Origin: Mixta calida
GTDB taxonomy: Bacteria > Pseudomonadota > Gammaproteobacteria > Enterobacterales > Enterobacteriaceae
DNA length: 64,000 nucleotides
Direction: 5' to 3'
NCBI RefSeq assembly: GCF_002953215.1
Contig: NZ_CP026378.1
Span: 1,718,540 to 1,782,539, forward strand
In this document: one piece after another, positions 1-10,039 of the stretch
Layout of the letters: the number at the start of each line of letters is the position of its first letter
Position numbering within the stretch: position 1 is the first letter of the stretch
Position numbers and translations under genes: made by a program
Notes under the pieces: model-generated
Databases searched by the model: none
Told to the model about the DNA's origin: nothing
Seen by the model: only the letters and a program-made list of their open reading frames with translations

Positions 1-32
1 AAATATTCACGCTGCTGGGTTTTTGTACGCAT
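1..32 (-). CDS. mdoC: Glucans biosynthesis protein MdoC/OpgC, N-terminal fragment
   Basis: Only the first ten codons lie in the window. An ATG at 30-32 on the minus strand reads MRTKTQQREYF up to the edge; the QREYF pattern matches the start of E. coli MdoC (acyltransferase that succinylates osmoregulated periplasmic glucans at the inner membrane). The divergent position next to mdoGH is the same as in E. coli. The fragment is very short, so the call rests on this motif and on synteny. Confidence 0.6.
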   Translation of the reverse strand, partial: MRTKTQQREY

Positions 33-270
33 AATTATCCAGTTTTAGTACGTTTTTTGCTCCGGCTCACTCTGAACCTGACAAAAGTGAGCGCTTTACT
101 TTACCGGAGCGGGAATCCATATAATATCAGCCGATTCTGTAACAGACGATCAACTAAGGTTAACGTCTGAACCGCAGGGTAAATGGGAACAAAACCGCTG
201 ATATACTGTCGGAAAACGGAATAATCCATTAATATGGATGAGATTGATTTAAGCACACGAAAGGGGGGAT
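33..270. promoter_or_regulatory. mdoC/mdoG divergent intergenic region
   Basis: This 238-base gap must hold the promoters of mdoC (leftward) and mdoGH (rightward). An inverted repeat CAGACG (143-148) / CGTCTG (164-169) with a 15-base spacer lies in the middle, and a -10-like TATACT is at 202-207 without a convincing -35. In E. coli mdoGH expression falls at high osmolarity, but no specific regulator site can be named here. Confidence 0.35.
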
Positions 271-1836
271 GTGCTGATTACTAACAAAAATAAAACGGAA
301 CTGAAAAAACTGCACTGGTCAGGTGCGGCAGTTCTGCTTGCCTTGTATGCCAATAACAGTTGGGCTTTTAGCATTGACGATGTGGCAAACGAGGCGAAGT
401 CGTTAGCGGGAAAAAGTTTTGAAGCGCCAAAGAGCAATTTGCCCTCTCAGTTTCGTGACATGAAATATGCTGACTATCAGCAGATTCAGTTTAATCACGA
501 TAAAGCCTATTGGAACAAACTGAAAACGCCATTCAAACTGGAGTTCTATCATCAGGGCATGTATTTCGACACGCCAGTGAAACTTCATGAAATCACCGCC
601 AGTACGGTGCGTGAAATCAAATATAACCCAAACTATTTTAATTTCGGCAATGTGCAGCACGACCCGGAAACCATTAAAAACCTCGGTTTCGCCGGATTTA
701 AGGTGCTCTATCCGCTCAATGCCAAAGGCAAGGATGATGAAATCACCAGTTTCCTCGGCGCCAGCTATTTTCGCGTGATCGGCGGCGGCCAGGTTTATGG
801 TCTCTCCTCGCGCGGTCTGGCGATCGATACCGCGCTGCCGTCGGGCGAAGAGTTCCCGCGCTTCCGCGAGTTCTGGATTCAGCGTCCGAAACCGCAGGAC
901 AAGCAGCTGGTGATCTATGCGCTGCTTGATTCGCCGCGCGCCACCGGCGCCTACCGCTTTGTGCTGCGTCCGGGCAAAGACACCAATGTTGACGTGCAGG
1001 CAAAAGTCTATCTGCGCGATAAAGTGGGCAAGCTGGGCGTCGCGCCGCTGACCAGTATGTTCCTTTACGGGCCGAATCAGCCTTCTCCGATAGTGAACTA
1101 TCGTCCTTCTCTGCATGATTCCAACGGTTTGTCGATCCATGCCGGCAATGGCGAGTGGATCTGGCGTCCGCTGAACAATCCGCGCCATCTGGCTGTCTCT
1201 ACCTTTACCGTAGAGAACCCGAAAGGCTTCGGTCTGTTGCAGCGCGGCCGCGAGTTTAGTCAATACCAGGATCTCGACGACCGTTACGATCTGCGCCCGA
1301 GCGGCTGGATCGAGCCGCAGGGCGACTGGGGCAAAGGCCGCGTCGAGCTGGTGGAGATCCCGACCGCGGATGAGACCAACGACAACATCGTCGCCTTCTG
1401 GACGCCGGAGAATCTGCCGGAGCCGGGCAAGGAAATGAACTTTAAATATCGTCTGCACTTGACCCGTGATGAAGACCAGTTGCATTCGCCGGAAACGGCA
1501 TGGGTGAAAAGCACGCTGCGCTCCACCGGCGATGTGAAACAGTCGAACCTGGTGCGTCAGCCGGATGGCACCATCGCCTTCGTGGTCGATTTCGTCGGCG
1601 AAGAGATGGGCAAGCTGGCGGATAATACGCCGGTCGCGCCGCAGGTCAGTATCGGCAACAACGGCGAGATTGTTGAACAGAGCGTACGTTATAACCCGGT
1701 CACCAAAGGCTGGCGCTTAATGCTGCGCATTCGCGTGAAAGACAATAAGCAGCCGACCGAAATGCGCGCCGCACTGGTTAACGGTGATAAAGCGCTGACG
1801 GAAACATGGAGCTATCAGTTGCCTGCCAATGAATAA
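271..1836 (+). CDS. mdoG: Periplasmic glucans biosynthesis protein MdoG/OpgG
   Basis: Periplasmic protein needed to make and branch osmoregulated periplasmic glucans together with MdoH. The 521-residue product is very close to E. coli MdoG (511 aa) from the signal peptide end onward ([37 protein letters not shown] at the C-terminus). A signal peptide spans residues 1-32, with cleavage predicted after SWA. The start is a GTG at 271 behind a purine-rich AAGGGGGG only a few bases away; no ATG lies in frame between here and the signal peptide core. The N-region is about ten residues longer than in E. coli. It overlaps mdoH by 8 bases, so the two are translationally coupled. Confidence 0.95.
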   Translation: MLITNKNKTELKKLHWSGAAVLLALYANNSWAFSIDDVANEAKSLAGKSFEAPKSNLPSQFRDMKYADYQQIQFNHDKAYWNKLKTPFKLEFYHQGMYFDTPVKLHEITASTVREIKYNPNYFNFGNVQHDPETIKNLGFAGFKVLYPLNAKGKDDEITSFLGASYFRVIGGGQVYGLSSRGLAIDTALPSGEEFPRFREFWIQRPKPQDKQLVIYALLDSPRATGAYRFVLRPGKDTNVDVQAKVYLRDKVGKLGVAPLTSMFLYGPNQPSPIVNYRPSLHDSNGLSIHAGNGEWIWRPLNNPRHLAVSTFTVENPKGFGLLQRGREFSQYQDLDDRYDLRPSGWIEPQGDWGKGRVELVEIPTADETNDNIVAFWTPENLPEPGKEMNFKYRLHLTRDEDQLHSPETAWVKSTLRSTGDVKQSNLVRQPDGTIAFVVDFVGEEMGKLADNTPVAPQVSIGNNGEIVEQSVRYNPVTKGWRLMLRIRVKDNKQPTEMRAALVNGDKALTETWSYQLPANE

Positions 1837-4393
1837 ATCAATGCTTACTCCAGCCGACTATATCGACGCGCTGCCGCTGACGCCGGAACGCAAAGCGGCG
1901 CTGTCGTCCAGTCTGCCCGCCCCGGAGGCGGGCGGTGACGTCTACAGTCAACTGCATCAACAGCTGGGCCAGGACGGCCCGGCTGAAGCGCGCCCTGACG
2001 ATGCGCCGCTGACCTCGGTCAAAGCGCGCATCGAAATGAGCTGGCCCGATTCTGTCGACGGCGGAAAACAGTTCGGTCAGGATTACCTTGACCGCACGAC
2101 GCTGAAGGCGATGCCGCCGGTAAAGCGTTCGTTGATGTTCCCGGAAGCCTGGCGCACCAACCCGCTGGCCCGCGCCTGGGATTCCCTGCGCGGCCGCAAA
2201 TCAACGCCGCGCTATGCCACGGCGGAAGAGCAGCGACAGGAAGATAAATGGCGTCACGTCGGCTCCATTCGTCGCTACATTCTTCTGATCCTTACCCTGT
2301 TCCAGACGGTGATCGCCACCTGGTATATGAAGACCATTCTGCCTTACCAGGGCTGGGCGCTGATCGACCCGATGGACATGCTGAACCAGAACTGGCAGCA
2401 GTCGCTGTTGCAGCTGCTGCCTTATGTGTTGCAGACCGGCATCCTGTTCCTGTTCGCTATTCTGTTCTGCTGGGTCTCCGCTGGCTTCTGGACGGCGCTG
2501 ATGGGCTTCCTGCAGTTGATGATCGGGCGCGATAAATACAGCATCTCTTATACGCTGAACGGCGATGAGCCGATCGATCCGACGCACCGCACGGCGCTGA
2601 TCATGCCGATCTGCAACGAAGATGTGGAGCGCGTCTTCGCCGGTCTGCGCGCTACCTGGGAATCCGTCGTGCGCAGCGGCGAGAGCGAGCATTTTGACGT
2701 CTATATCCTCAGCGACAGCTACGACGCCGACATCGCCATGGCGGAGCAGAAGGCGTGGATGGAGCTGGTGCGCGACGTGGGCGGCGCCGGCAAGATCTTC
2801 TATCGCCGCCGCCGCCGCCGCGTGAAACGTAAAAGCGGCAACATTGACGACTTCTGCCGTCGCTGGGGCAGCCAGTACAGCTATATGGTGGTGCTGGATG
2901 CGGACAGCGTAATGAGCGGCGAGTGTCTGACCGGTCTGGTGCGCATGATGGAAGCGAACCCGAACGCCGGCATTATCCAGTCTTCGCCGAAGGCGTCGGG
3001 CATGGATACGCTCTATGCGCGTTGTCAGCAGTTCGCCACCCGCGTTTACGGGCCGCTGTTTACCGCCGGTCTGCACTTCTGGCAGCTGGGCGAATCGCAC
3101 TACTGGGGCCACAACGCCATTATCCGCGTGAAGCCTTTTATTGAGCACTGCGCGCTGGCGCCGTTGCCGGGCGAAGGGTCGTTCGCCGGTTCGATTTTGT
3201 CGCACGACTTTGTCGAAGCCGCGCTGATGCGCCGCGCCGGCTGGGGCGTCTGGATCGCGTACGATCTGCCTGGCTCCTATGAGGAGCTGCCGCCGAACCT
3301 GCTGGACGAGCTGAAGCGCGACCGCCGCTGGTGTCACGGCAACCTGATGAACTTCCGCCTGTTCCTGGTGAAAGGGATGCACCCGGTGCACCGTGCGGTA
3401 TTTCTGACCGGCGTGATGTCCTATCTCTCGGCGCCGCTCTGGTTTATGTTCCTGGCGCTTTCGACGGCGTTGCAGGTGGTGCATACCCTGATGGAGCCGC
3501 AGTACTTCCTGCAGCCGCGCCAGCTTTTCCCGGTGTGGCCGCAGTGGCGACCGGAACTGGCGATAGCTCTGTTCTCCACGACGCTGGTGCTGCTGTTCCT
3601 GCCGAAGCTGCTGAGCGTGGTGCTGATCTGGTTCAAAGGGGCGAAGGGCTACGGCGGCGCGCTGCGTCTGCTGCTGTCGATGCTGCTGGAGATGCTGTTC
3701 TCGGTGCTGCTGGCGCCGGTGCGCATGCTGTTCCATACGGTGTTCGTGGTCAGCGCTTTCCTTGGCTGGGAAGTGGTGTGGAACTCGCCGCAGCGCGATG
3801 ACGACGCTACGCCGTGGAGCGAAGCGTTCCGCCGTCACGGTTCGCAGATGCTGCTGGGCATCGTCTGGGCGGTCGGTATGGGCTGGCTCGATCTAAACTT
3901 CCTGTGGTGGCTGTCGCCGATCGTCTTCTCGCTGATCCTGTCGCCGTTTGTTTCGGTGATCTCCAGCCGCGCGAGCAATGGGCTGGCGACCAGGCGCGCG
4001 AACTTATTCCTGATCCCGGAAGAGTACGCGCCGCCGAAGGAATTGCAGGATACCGACGCCTATCTGCAGCTGAACCGCGAACGCGCCCTGAAGCATGGCT
4101 TTATGCATGCGCTGTTCCATCCGTCGTTTAACGCGCTGGCTACCGCTCTGGCGACCTCGCGTCACCTGAAAAGCGACCTGCTGGATCACGCGCGCGACCG
4201 TCGGGTTGAGCGTGCGTTAAGCGAGGCGCCTGCGAAACTGAGCCGTGATGAGCGTCTGGTGCTGCTCAGCGATCCGGTGACGCTGGCGCGCCTGCACTAT
4301 AGACTGTGGCAGGATGCGGAGAAATATCACGAGTGGCTCGATTACTATCGGACGCTGCAGCTCAATCCGCTGGCGTTAGCGCCAGCGAAGTAA
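1829..4393 (+). CDS. mdoH: Glucans biosynthesis glucosyltransferase MdoH/OpgH
   Basis: Inner-membrane glycosyltransferase (GT2 type) that polymerises UDP-glucose into the beta-1,2 glucan backbone and extrudes it to the periplasm, where MdoG acts. The product has 854 residues (E. coli 847). A cytosolic N-terminal region is followed by membrane segments from about residue 145, the catalytic core starting [10 protein letters not shown] near residue 256, an acidic VVLDADS motif near 355, and KRDRRW near 495, the QxxRW-like element of processive transferases. Further membrane helices follow to about residue 730. The sequence 60-500 is almost identical to E. coli; the N-terminal 60 residues are divergent. 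ATG at 1829 overlaps the mdoG stop. Confidence 0.96.
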   Translation: MNKSMLTPADYIDALPLTPERKAALSSSLPAPEAGGDVYSQLHQQLGQDGPAEARPDDAPLTSVKARIEMSWPDSVDGGKQFGQDYLDRTTLKAMPPVKRSLMFPEAWRTNPLARAWDSLRGRKSTPRYATAEEQRQEDKWRHVGSIRRYILLILTLFQTVIATWYMKTILPYQGWALIDPMDMLNQNWQQSLLQLLPYVLQTGILFLFAILFCWVSAGFWTALMGFLQLMIGRDKYSISYTLNGDEPIDPTHRTALIMPICNEDVERVFAGLRATWESVVRSGESEHFDVYILSDSYDADIAMAEQKAWMELVRDVGGAGKIFYRRRRRRVKRKSGNIDDFCRRWGSQYSYMVVLDADSVMSGECLTGLVRMMEANPNAGIIQSSPKASGMDTLYARCQQFATRVYGPLFTAGLHFWQLGESHYWGHNAIIRVKPFIEHCALAPLPGEGSFAGSILSHDFVEAALMRRAGWGVWIAYDLPGSYEELPPNLLDELKRDRRWCHGNLMNFRLFLVKGMHPVHRAVFLTGVMSYLSAPLWFMFLALSTALQVVHTLMEPQYFLQPRQLFPVWPQWRPELAIALFSTTLVLLFLPKLLSVVLIWFKGAKGYGGALRLLLSMLLEMLFSVLLAPVRMLFHTVFVVSAFLGWEVVWNSPQRDDDATPWSEAFRRHGSQMLLGIVWAVGMGWLDLNFLWWLSPIVFSLILSPFVSVISSRASNGLATRRANLFLIPEEYAPPKELQDTDAYLQLNRERALKHGFMHALFHPSFNALATALATSRHLKSDLLDHARDRRVERALSEAPAKLSRDERLVLLSDPVTLARLHYRLWQDAEKYHEWLDYYRTLQLNPLALAPAK

Positions 4394-4459
4394 GCCGCGC
4401 GGCCTGCAGGCCGCGGTGAAAAACGTCAAGCGCCGTTTCTGACGGCGCGCTAAATTCAG

Positions 4460-4482
4460 GCGGCCTGCGGGCCGCTTTTTTT
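4460..4482 (+). terminator. Intrinsic terminator after mdoGH
   Basis: GCGGCC / GGCCGC stem with a TGCG loop followed by seven T residues, 67 bases downstream of the mdoH stop. Confidence 0.85.
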
Positions 4483-4575
4483 ATCCCGGCCCTTTACGCT
4501 ACCTTTACCTTTGAAGCGCTGGCGGGCAGGGGACGGGCGGTTACAATGGCCTGTTTTTATAAGAGGGGAAAACGG

Positions 4576-4815
4576 GTGAAAAGAGGTTTACGCGGCGTCA
4601 TGCTGCTGACGGCGGTGCTGCTGTTGAGCGGCTGTGGCAGTATCATCAGCCGTACAGTGCCCGGACAGGGAAACGGCAATCAATATTATCCTGGAGTGCA
4701 GTGGGACGTGCGCGACACGCCGTGGCGCTTTTTGACCATTATCGACGTGCCGCTGTCGGCCCTGCTGGACACGCTCCTGTTACCGGTAGATGCCCGACAC
4801 GGCCCTTATGAGTAA
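4576..4815 (+). CDS. yceK: YceK family outer-membrane-type lipoprotein
   Basis: Small DUF1375 lipoprotein of unknown function. The core GCGSIISRTVPGQG, the QYYPGVQWDVRD stretch and the C-terminal DARHGPYE match E. coli YceK (75 aa). A lipobox LLSGC ends the signal peptide, so the mature protein should be lipid-anchored. The open frame reaches back to an ATG at 4546, but the GTG at 4576 is preferred: AAGAGGGG at 4561-4568 is placed correctly for it and it gives 79 residues, near the family length. It sits between mdoH and msyB as in E. coli. Confidence 0.88.
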   Translation: MKRGLRGVMLLTAVLLLSGCGSIISRTVPGQGNGNQYYPGVQWDVRDTPWRFLTIIDVPLSALLDTLLLPVDARHGPYE

Positions 4816-4833
4816 TCAACCGCGGCGCGGCGG

Positions 4834-5235
4834 TTACCAGCGGTCGGATTCGTTATTGCTGCCGCTGTCTTCCCACTCCTGCGCCACCGCTTCGCCTTCT
4901 TCAGTATCCAGCGGTGGTTCAAGCTGAAATTCGCCTTCATCCCATTCGTGCAGCGTGTTCTCCGGCATCCACTCCTGACGCAGCTCAACTTCATCGAAAT
5001 CGCCGTCAAAAATCGCCTGCGCAGCTTCGCCGGTGCGAATCGGCGAGAGTTCGCCATCATCGCTTTCATCAGCGAGGAATTCCGCCTGCCACATAATTTC
5101 CCCATCCTGCATTACATATTTTTGCAGGTTGAATTGTCCTACCGATACCTCGTCATCATCCAGATCCGGGTTATTCGCCAAAAACTCTTCGCGGGCGTTA
5201 TCGATAGCTTCTTCCAGCGTGCTAAACATGCTCAT
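4834..5235 (-). CDS. msyB: Acidic protein MsyB
   Basis: Very acidic cytosolic protein of 133 residues (E. coli MsyB 124). In E. coli, extra copies suppress some secY/secA defects; its normal role is not well defined. Conserved blocks are TLEEAIDNAREEFLANNP at the start, a MQDGEIMWQAEF segment, and NTLHEWDEGEFQLEPPLDT near the end. The C-terminal ten residues are lineage-specific. It converges on yceK across 18 bases and is transcribed alone; the gap to lpxL holds the lpxL terminator. Confidence 0.93.
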   Translation of the reverse strand: MSMFSTLEEAIDNAREEFLANNPDLDDDEVSVGQFNLQKYVMQDGEIMWQAEFLADESDDGELSPIRTGEAAQAIFDGDFDEVELRQEWMPENTLHEWDEGEFQLEPPLDTEEGEAVAQEWEDSGSNNESDRW

Positions 5236-5332
5236 GGTTTCTCCTTATTCTCCTTGGGGATGGTTTCAAAAAAGGATAGACGAAGTTTTGCCGCGTCATG
5301 AGTTTGCTGAATAAAAAAAATGGCGGGCGAGA

Positions 5333-5374
5333 GCAAAAAAGAACCCCCTTTCGTTTCACGCTGAAACGAAAGGG
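5333..5374 (-). terminator. Intrinsic terminator after lpxL
   Basis: Perfect 13-bp stem (CCCTTTCGTTTCA at 5346-5358 against 5362-5374) with a 3-base loop, followed on the minus strand by TTCTTTTTT. It lies ten bases past the lpxL stop codon. Confidence 0.9.
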
Positions 5375-5383
5375 AAAAGGCGA

Positions 5384-6304
5384 TCAGTAGAGTTTTGGCT
5401 CGCCCTCAGGGCGTGTCTTAAAGCGGCGATGCAGCCACATATACTGCTCCGGCGCCATCAAAATCGACTCTTCGACGATCTGATTCATGCGCGCGGCGGT
5501 CGCCGCTTCGCTCTCGGTGGAAATGTCCTCGACGCTCGGCAGCACCACCAGCTCGTAGCCCTTGCCGTGCGGCAGACGGCGCGGCACAAAGGGGATCACC
5601 GCCGGGTTGGCGCTACGGATAAGCAGGTAGCTGCCCTTGGTCGAGGCGGCGTTCGGCACGGCGAAGAAGGGCACGAAGACGCTGCTCTTTGGACCGTAGT
5701 CGTGGTCGGGGGCGTACCAGATAATCTCGCCCGTCTTCAGCGCACGGATCATCCCCTTGAGATCTTTGCGATCGAGCATGCTTTTATTGGAGCGCATCCG
5801 CCCCCAGGTTTGCAGCCAGTCGATCACCGGGTTGTCATTCGGGCGATAAACGCCGATGCCAGGATTGAGCATGCCGAAGAAACGCGCACCCAGCTCCAGC
5901 GTCAGGAAATGCATGCCGATCAGCAGCACCCCTTTTTTCTCTTCCAGGGCGCGCTTAACATGCTCGTCGCCGGAGTTGGTGAACCATTTGCGTACCCGCC
6001 AGTCGGGCCAGAACCAGGCGATGCCGGTTTCCAGCAGGCCCATGCCGACTGATTCAAAATTGCGCTTTACCAGCGCTTCACGTTCGGCAACGGGCATGGT
6101 GGGAAAACAGAGCTCCAGATTGCGACGGGCAACCGCGACGCGGCGCTTCATAAAGCGCATCGATAAACGACCGAGGCCGCAGCCGAGGTGGTAAAGCACC
6201 GGATAAGGAAGCAGAACCACAAGATAAAGCAGGCCAATGCCAAGCCAGAGTAACCAGTAACGCGGATGCAGCAGATCGCGAGAAAATTGAGGCAGCTGAG
6301 TCAT
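5384..6304 (-). CDS. lpxL: Kdo2-lipid IVA lauroyltransferase LpxL
   Basis: Late acyltransferase of lipid A synthesis: moves laurate from acyl-ACP to Kdo2-lipid IVA at the inner membrane. Length (306 aa) equals E. coli LpxL. One N-terminal membrane segment (about 17-38) is followed by the HxxxxE catalytic motif (HFLTLE, near residue 132), then [11 protein letters not shown], the [15 protein letters not shown] block and the [19 protein letters not shown]-terminus. LpxP and LpxM paralogues are related, but the position beside trhO and the close match favour LpxL. Fatty-acid genes needed for its acyl-ACP substrate lie about 35 kb away in the same window. Confidence 0.92.
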   Translation of the reverse strand: MTQLPQFSRDLLHPRYWLLWLGIGLLYLVVLLPYPVLYHLGCGLGRLSMRFMKRRVAVARRNLELCFPTMPVAEREALVKRNFESVGMGLLETGIAWFWPDWRVRKWFTNSGDEHVKRALEEKKGVLLIGMHFLTLELGARFFGMLNPGIGVYRPNDNPVIDWLQTWGRMRSNKSMLDRKDLKGMIRALKTGEIIWYAPDHDYGPKSSVFVPFFAVPNAASTKGSYLLIRSANPAVIPFVPRRLPHGKGYELVVLPSVEDISTESEAATAARMNQIVEESILMAPEQYMWLHRRFKTRPEGEPKLY

Positions 6305-6418
6305 GTTCTTCCAGATAGTCGTTGCGGCAGGCGTCTGTTGCCGCAGTGTCCAGTTTAAGGGGCATATTGTGCCACTTTTTTTACGCCAGCTGAAATAATG
6401 GTGTCAGCCAAAATGAAC

Positions 6419-6441
6419 GGCGGCGCTACAGAGGCGCCGCC
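6419..6441 (-). terminator. Probable terminator after the Old Yellow Enzyme gene
   Basis: GGCGGCGC / GCGCCGCC stem, 7-base loop, ten bases beyond the stop; the following minus-strand tract (TTCATTTTGG) is only moderately T-rich. Confidence 0.5.
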
Positions 6442-6450
6442 GGAGAGGAT

Positions 6451-7548
6451 TTACAGGTTAAACAGCCCCTTCACCTCATGGGGTTCGCAGCGCCAGTACT
6501 GCGGCGGCGCCTGCACTTTTTCGCCCAGTTCGGCGGCGGCGTGCCATGGCCAGCGCGGATCGTAAAGCATCGCGCGCGCCAACGCCACGGCGTCCGCCTC
6601 GCCATTCACCAGAATCGCTTCCGCCTGCTGCGGCTCGGTAATCAGACCGACGGCGATCACCGGCATAGAAGTCATCGCTTTTTTAATGCCGACGGCGAAC
6701 GGCACCTGATAGTTGGGGCCCACGCTGATCTGCTGTTGTGGCGAAAGGCCGCCGCTGGAGACGTGGATATAGTCGCAGCCTGCCGCCTCCAGCGCCTTGC
6801 TTAACGCGACAGACTGCTCCTCATCCCAGCCGCCTTCAACCCAGTCGGAGGCGGAGATGCGCACGCCGACCGCTTTGTCGCGTGGGAAGACGCGGCGAAC
6901 CTCGTCGAAGATTTCCAGTACCAGGCGCATACGGTTTTCCAGCGAGCCGCCATATTCGTCGTCGCGCTGGTTGGAGAGCGGAGAGAGGAACTGGTGCAGC
7001 AGGTAGCCGTGGGCCGCGTGGATTTCCACCAGCTCGAAGCCCAGACGGTCAGCGCGGATAGCGCTGTCGATAAAGGCCTGCTTGATCTCCTCAATGCGTG
7101 CTTTGGTCAGCGCCAGCGGCTTATCATCGCCTTCGCTGTAGGGCAGCGCGGAGGGCGCGGAGGTCTGCCAGCCGCCCTGCTGCGGCGTTAAAAAGCCGCC
7201 GCCGCGCCACGGCACGTCGCAGGACGCTTTGCGTCCGGCATGGCCCAGCTGAATACCCAGCGGCATCGTCGCGTAGCGTTTAACATCATTGATGGTTTCC
7301 GCCAGCGCCTGCTCCGTTTCGTCATCCCACAGCCCCAAATCCTGTGGCGTGATACGCCCGGCGGCTTCCACCGCGGTCGCTTCGATAATCAACAGTCCGG
7401 CGCCGGACAGGGAGAGATGGCCCAGATGAATGCGGTGCCAGGGCGTTGCTTTACCCTGTTCCGCCGAGTACTGGCACATCGGCGCAATAATAATGCGGTT
7501 ACTGAGAGATAACTTACCCAATTTTATCGGCGTAAATAGCTGACTCAT
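6451..7548 (-). CDS. NADH:flavin oxidoreductase, Old Yellow Enzyme (YqjM/XenA class)
   Basis: FMN-dependent ene-reductase of 365 residues with a TIM-barrel fold. The N-terminus IIIAPMCQYSA carries the cysteine typical of the YqjM/XenA class, which tunes the flavin potential. HAGRK, the ELVEIHAAHGYLLHQFLSPLSN segment (His/His substrate pair near 165-180) and the GEADAVALARAMLYDPRWPW end are also typical. Members reduce activated alkenes such as alpha,beta-unsaturated carbonyls and nitro compounds; the natural substrate here is unknown. The gene is absent from this place in E. coli, where mdtG lies instead. A small palindrome just upstream may be its operator. No regulator gene is adjacent. Confidence 0.87.
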   Translation of the reverse strand: MSQLFTPIKLGKLSLSNRIIIAPMCQYSAEQGKATPWHRIHLGHLSLSGAGLLIIEATAVEAAGRITPQDLGLWDDETEQALAETINDVKRYATMPLGIQLGHAGRKASCDVPWRGGGFLTPQQGGWQTSAPSALPYSEGDDKPLALTKARIEEIKQAFIDSAIRADRLGFELVEIHAAHGYLLHQFLSPLSNQRDDEYGGSLENRMRLVLEIFDEVRRVFPRDKAVGVRISASDWVEGGWDEEQSVALSKALEAAGCDYIHVSSGGLSPQQQISVGPNYQVPFAVGIKKAMTSMPVIAVGLITEPQQAEAILVNGEADAVALARAMLYDPRWPWHAAAELGEKVQAPPQYWRCEPHEVKGLFNL

Positions 7549-7564
7549 CTTTTTCTCCGTCTGT

Positions 7565-7580
7565 TATCACCTAAGTGATA
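7565..7580. promoter_or_regulatory. Candidate operator upstream of the Old Yellow Enzyme gene
   Basis: Perfect 6-bp inverted repeat TATCAC-CTAA-GTGATA, 16 bases before the start codon of the flavin oxidoreductase gene. Position and symmetry suggest a repressor site. The regulator is unknown; HxlR-, TetR- and MarR-type regulators often control such enzymes. Confidence 0.4.
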
Positions 7581-7756
7581 GTAAGGGCGCTAATAAAGTA
7601 ACTATGCTCAACGTGATTGCGATCCAGGTCAATTGTCAGTATGTGCGGTAGTGCCCGATCGTCAAATGTAGAAAAAATGCTGCGAGGCTTTGCTTCACTG
7701 TTAAATCAGGTATGATGTCGCCCGCTAAAAACCGCTCATTAATGGGAAAGAACACC

Positions 7757-8821
7757 ATGCCAGTGTTACATAACCAGGTCTCCAACAAAGAGCTGAAGGC
7801 GCGCATGCTGGCCGAAACCGAGCCGCGCACCACCGTCTCTTTCTATAAATATTTCACCATCGACGATCCGCAGGCGTTTCGCGACGCGCTCTATAAAGCG
7901 CTGACCGAGCTGAAGGTCTTTGGTCGCATCTATGTCGCGCATGAGGGCATCAACGCTCAGGTCAGCGTGCCGGCCAGCCTCTATCCGCGTATGCAGGAGA
8001 CGCTGTACGGTTTCCATCCGGCGCTAAATAACCTGCGCATGAACGTGGCGCTGGACGACGACGGCAAATCTTTCTGGGTGCTGCGCCTGAAAGTGCGCGA
8101 TCGCATTGTGGCCGACGGCATCACCGACGACAGCTTCGACGCCAGCCAGGTCGGCGCCTATCTGAAAGCGGATGAAGTCAACGCCATGCTCGACGATCCC
8201 GATGCGGTGTTCGTCGATATGCGCAATCACTATGAATATGAAGTGGGCCACTTTGACAAGGCGCTGGAAATCCCCGCCGATACCTTCCGCGATCAGCTGC
8301 CGATGGCGGTGGATATGCTGCAGGATAAAAAAGATAAAAAGATCGTCATGTACTGCACCGGCGGCATTCGTTGCGAAAAAGCCAGCGCCTGGATGCGGCA
8401 TAACGGTTTTGAGCAGGTTTATCACGTTGAAGGCGGGATTATCGAATATGCGCGCCGCGCGCGCGAGCAGGGCTTGCCGGTGCGGTTTAAAGGCAAAAAC
8501 TTTGTCTTTGACGAGCGCATGGGCGAGCGCATTTCCGACGATGTTATCGCGCACTGCCACCAGTGCGGCACGCCGTGCGATACGCACGTCAACTGCGTCA
8601 ACGACGGCTGCCATCTGTTGTTTATCCAGTGTCCGGCCTGCGCTGAGAAATATCAGCACTGCTGTAGTCCGATCTGCATGGAAGAAGCCTCGCTGCCGCC
8701 GGAAGAGCAGCGCGCGCGCCGCGCTGGTCGTGAAACCAGCAACAAGATTTTCAATAAATCGCGCGGCCTGCTGAATGCCACCCTGACCATCCCCGCGCCT
8801 TCCGATAAAGCGGAAAGCTAA
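7757..8821 (+). CDS. trhO: tRNA uridine(34) hydroxylase TrhO (YceA)
   Basis: Rhodanese-fold enzyme that hydroxylates uridine 34 of certain tRNAs on the route to 5-carboxymethoxyuridine, using oxygen. The 354-residue protein aligns with E. coli TrhO (350 aa) throughout. The rhodanese loop CTGGIRC near residue 195 carries the catalytic cysteine; a cysteine-rich tail ([17 protein letters not shown]) probably binds metal. The frame extends to 7712, but the ATG at 7757 ([10 protein letters not shown]) matches the E. coli start and has GGGAAAG upstream. It is divergent from the oxidoreductase gene and convergent with yceI across a shared terminator. Confidence 0.94.
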   Translation: MPVLHNQVSNKELKARMLAETEPRTTVSFYKYFTIDDPQAFRDALYKALTELKVFGRIYVAHEGINAQVSVPASLYPRMQETLYGFHPALNNLRMNVALDDDGKSFWVLRLKVRDRIVADGITDDSFDASQVGAYLKADEVNAMLDDPDAVFVDMRNHYEYEVGHFDKALEIPADTFRDQLPMAVDMLQDKKDKKIVMYCTGGIRCEKASAWMRHNGFEQVYHVEGGIIEYARRAREQGLPVRFKGKNFVFDERMGERISDDVIAHCHQCGTPCDTHVNCVNDGCHLLFIQCPACAEKYQHCCSPICMEEASLPPEEQRARRAGRETSNKIFNKSRGLLNATLTIPAPSDKAES

Positions 8822-8841
8822 GTAAGCCGGACAGCGGCAAT

Positions 8842-8867
8842 AAAAAAGGGCAGCGCAGGCTGCCCTT
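8842..8867. terminator. Bidirectional terminator between trhO and yceI
   Basis: AAGGGCAGC / GCTGCCCTT stem (8846-8854, 8859-8867), GCAG loop. The minus-strand side is followed by six T residues; the plus side by ATTCTTT. Serves both convergent genes, better for yceI. Confidence 0.8.
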
Positions 8868-8883
8868 ATTCTTTCCCAACGGG

Positions 8884-9462
8884 TTATTTTTGACGGACGC
8901 CTTCCACAGAAATCATCAGCTCCACTTCCTGAGACGCCGGGCCGAGATCGGTTTTAATGTTAAAATCTTTCAGCGCCAGTTTGCCTTCCGCCTCGAAGCC
9001 GGCACGGTAGCCGCCCCACGGATCGTCGCCCTGGCCAAGCATTTTCGCTTCAAGCGTAATCGGCTTCGTCACGCCGTTCAGCGTCAGGTTGCCGGTAATA
9101 TCCAGCTCGTCGCCATCCTTCTTCACGCCGGTAGAGACAAATGTCGCCTGAGGGAATTTGCCGACGTTAAGGAAGTCGGCGCTGCGCAGGTGCTTGTCGC
9201 GCTCGGTGTGGTTAGTGTCGACGCTGCTGGTGTTAATGGTGACATTCACCTTATCCGCGGCCGGATCTTTCTCATCAAAGGTAAAGCTGCCGTCGAAATC
9301 TTTAAAAGTGCCGTAGAGCCAGCTGTAGCCAAGGTGCTTGATGCGGAACTGAATAAAGGCATGCTGCCCCTGTTTATCGATTTTATAGTCCGCGGCAGTC
9401 GCCGTCTGGGCTGCAAGCAGCAGCGTTGCTGCGGTCAGACCGCAAAGCGTTTTTTTCAACAT
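8884..9462 (-). CDS. yceI: YceI family periplasmic protein
   Basis: Secreted lipocalin-like beta-barrel protein of 192 residues (E. coli YceI 191) that may bind isoprenoid-type lipids; in E. coli it is induced at high pH. Signal peptide 1-23 ends [10 protein letters not shown]. Conserved blocks include [32 protein letters not shown] and GQGDDPWGG. The frame extends to 9480, but ATG 9462 has GGAG seven bases upstream and matches the family start. The upstream yceJ reading frame ends at 9464, so the two form a cytochrome b561-YceI pair, a common association. Confidence 0.93.
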   Translation of the reverse strand: MLKKTLCGLTAATLLLAAQTATAADYKIDKQGQHAFIQFRIKHLGYSWLYGTFKDFDGSFTFDEKDPAADKVNVTINTSSVDTNHTERDKHLRSADFLNVGKFPQATFVSTGVKKDGDELDITGNLTLNGVTKPITLEAKMLGQGDDPWGGYRAGFEAEGKLALKDFNIKTDLGPASQEVELMISVEGVRQK

Positions 9463-9463
9463 A

Positions 9464-10039
9464 CTATTTCTCCGTTTCAATAGATGAAGCGATGCGGCAA
9501 CCCAGCATCCGTTTTAGCGTGATATCTCGATCGATAAAGTGGTGCTTCAGCGCAGCCAGGCCGTGCAGCAGCGACAGGATCACCACGCTCCATGCCAGCC
9601 AGAGATGGATATCGCCCGCCAGATCGATCTGCACGGCGTCGGCGTTGATCGCGGCAGGCGCAGAGAGCAGGCCAAAGATCTCTATTGGCTGGCCTTCTCC
9701 GGTAGAGATCAGGTAGCCGGTGATAAAAATCGCGAACAGCAGCAGGTAGAGCAGCAGATGCGCGCCAATCGCGCCGTAGCGCACCAGCGGAGAGTAGCTG
9801 GCGAGCGGCGCCGGAGGAGGGGAGACAAAACGCCAGACGACGCGCAGGGTCATGACGGCAAACAGCACCATGCCGATACTTTTATGCAGCTCAGGCGCTT
9901 TGTGATACCAGGTATCGTAATAGCCCAGCGTGACCATCCACAGCCCAAGCGCAAACATGCCATAGACCGCTAAAGCAACCAGCCAGTGAAGCGATACGGC
10001 GATATGTCCATATTCGCCGCGACTGTTTTTCCACCGCAT
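9464..10039 (-). CDS. yceJ: Cytochrome b561 family protein YceJ
   Basis: Four-helix integral membrane b-type cytochrome of 191 residues, homologous to E. coli YceJ and CybB. Helices lie at about 16-38, 48-68, 88-110 and 147-168; paired histidines ([31 protein letters not shown]) are the expected heme ligands. It may pass electrons between the quinone pool and a periplasmic partner, and the overlap with yceI suggests joint function. ATG 10039 is chosen over 10054 because GGGAG lies just upstream and MRWKNS aligns with the family start. Confidence 0.9.
   Translation of the reverse strand: MRWKNSRGEYGHIAVSLHWLVALAVYGMFALGLWMVTLGYYDTWYHKAPELHKSIGMVLFAVMTLRVVWRFVSPPPAPLASYSPLVRYGAIGAHLLLYLLLFAIFITGYLISTGEGQPIEIFGLLSAPAAINADAVQIDLAGDIHLWLAWSVVILSLLHGLAALKHHFIDRDITLKRMLGCRIASSIETEK

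Noticed and set aside
403-1485. 360-codon frame antisense to mdoG
   Set aside because: Shadow of mdoG; no family motif, no ribosome site.
2201-3838. Long open frame (545 codons) antisense to mdoH
   Set aside because: Low-complexity His/Gln/Arg-rich translation typical of the antisense frame of a GC-rich gene; mdoH on the other strand is certain.
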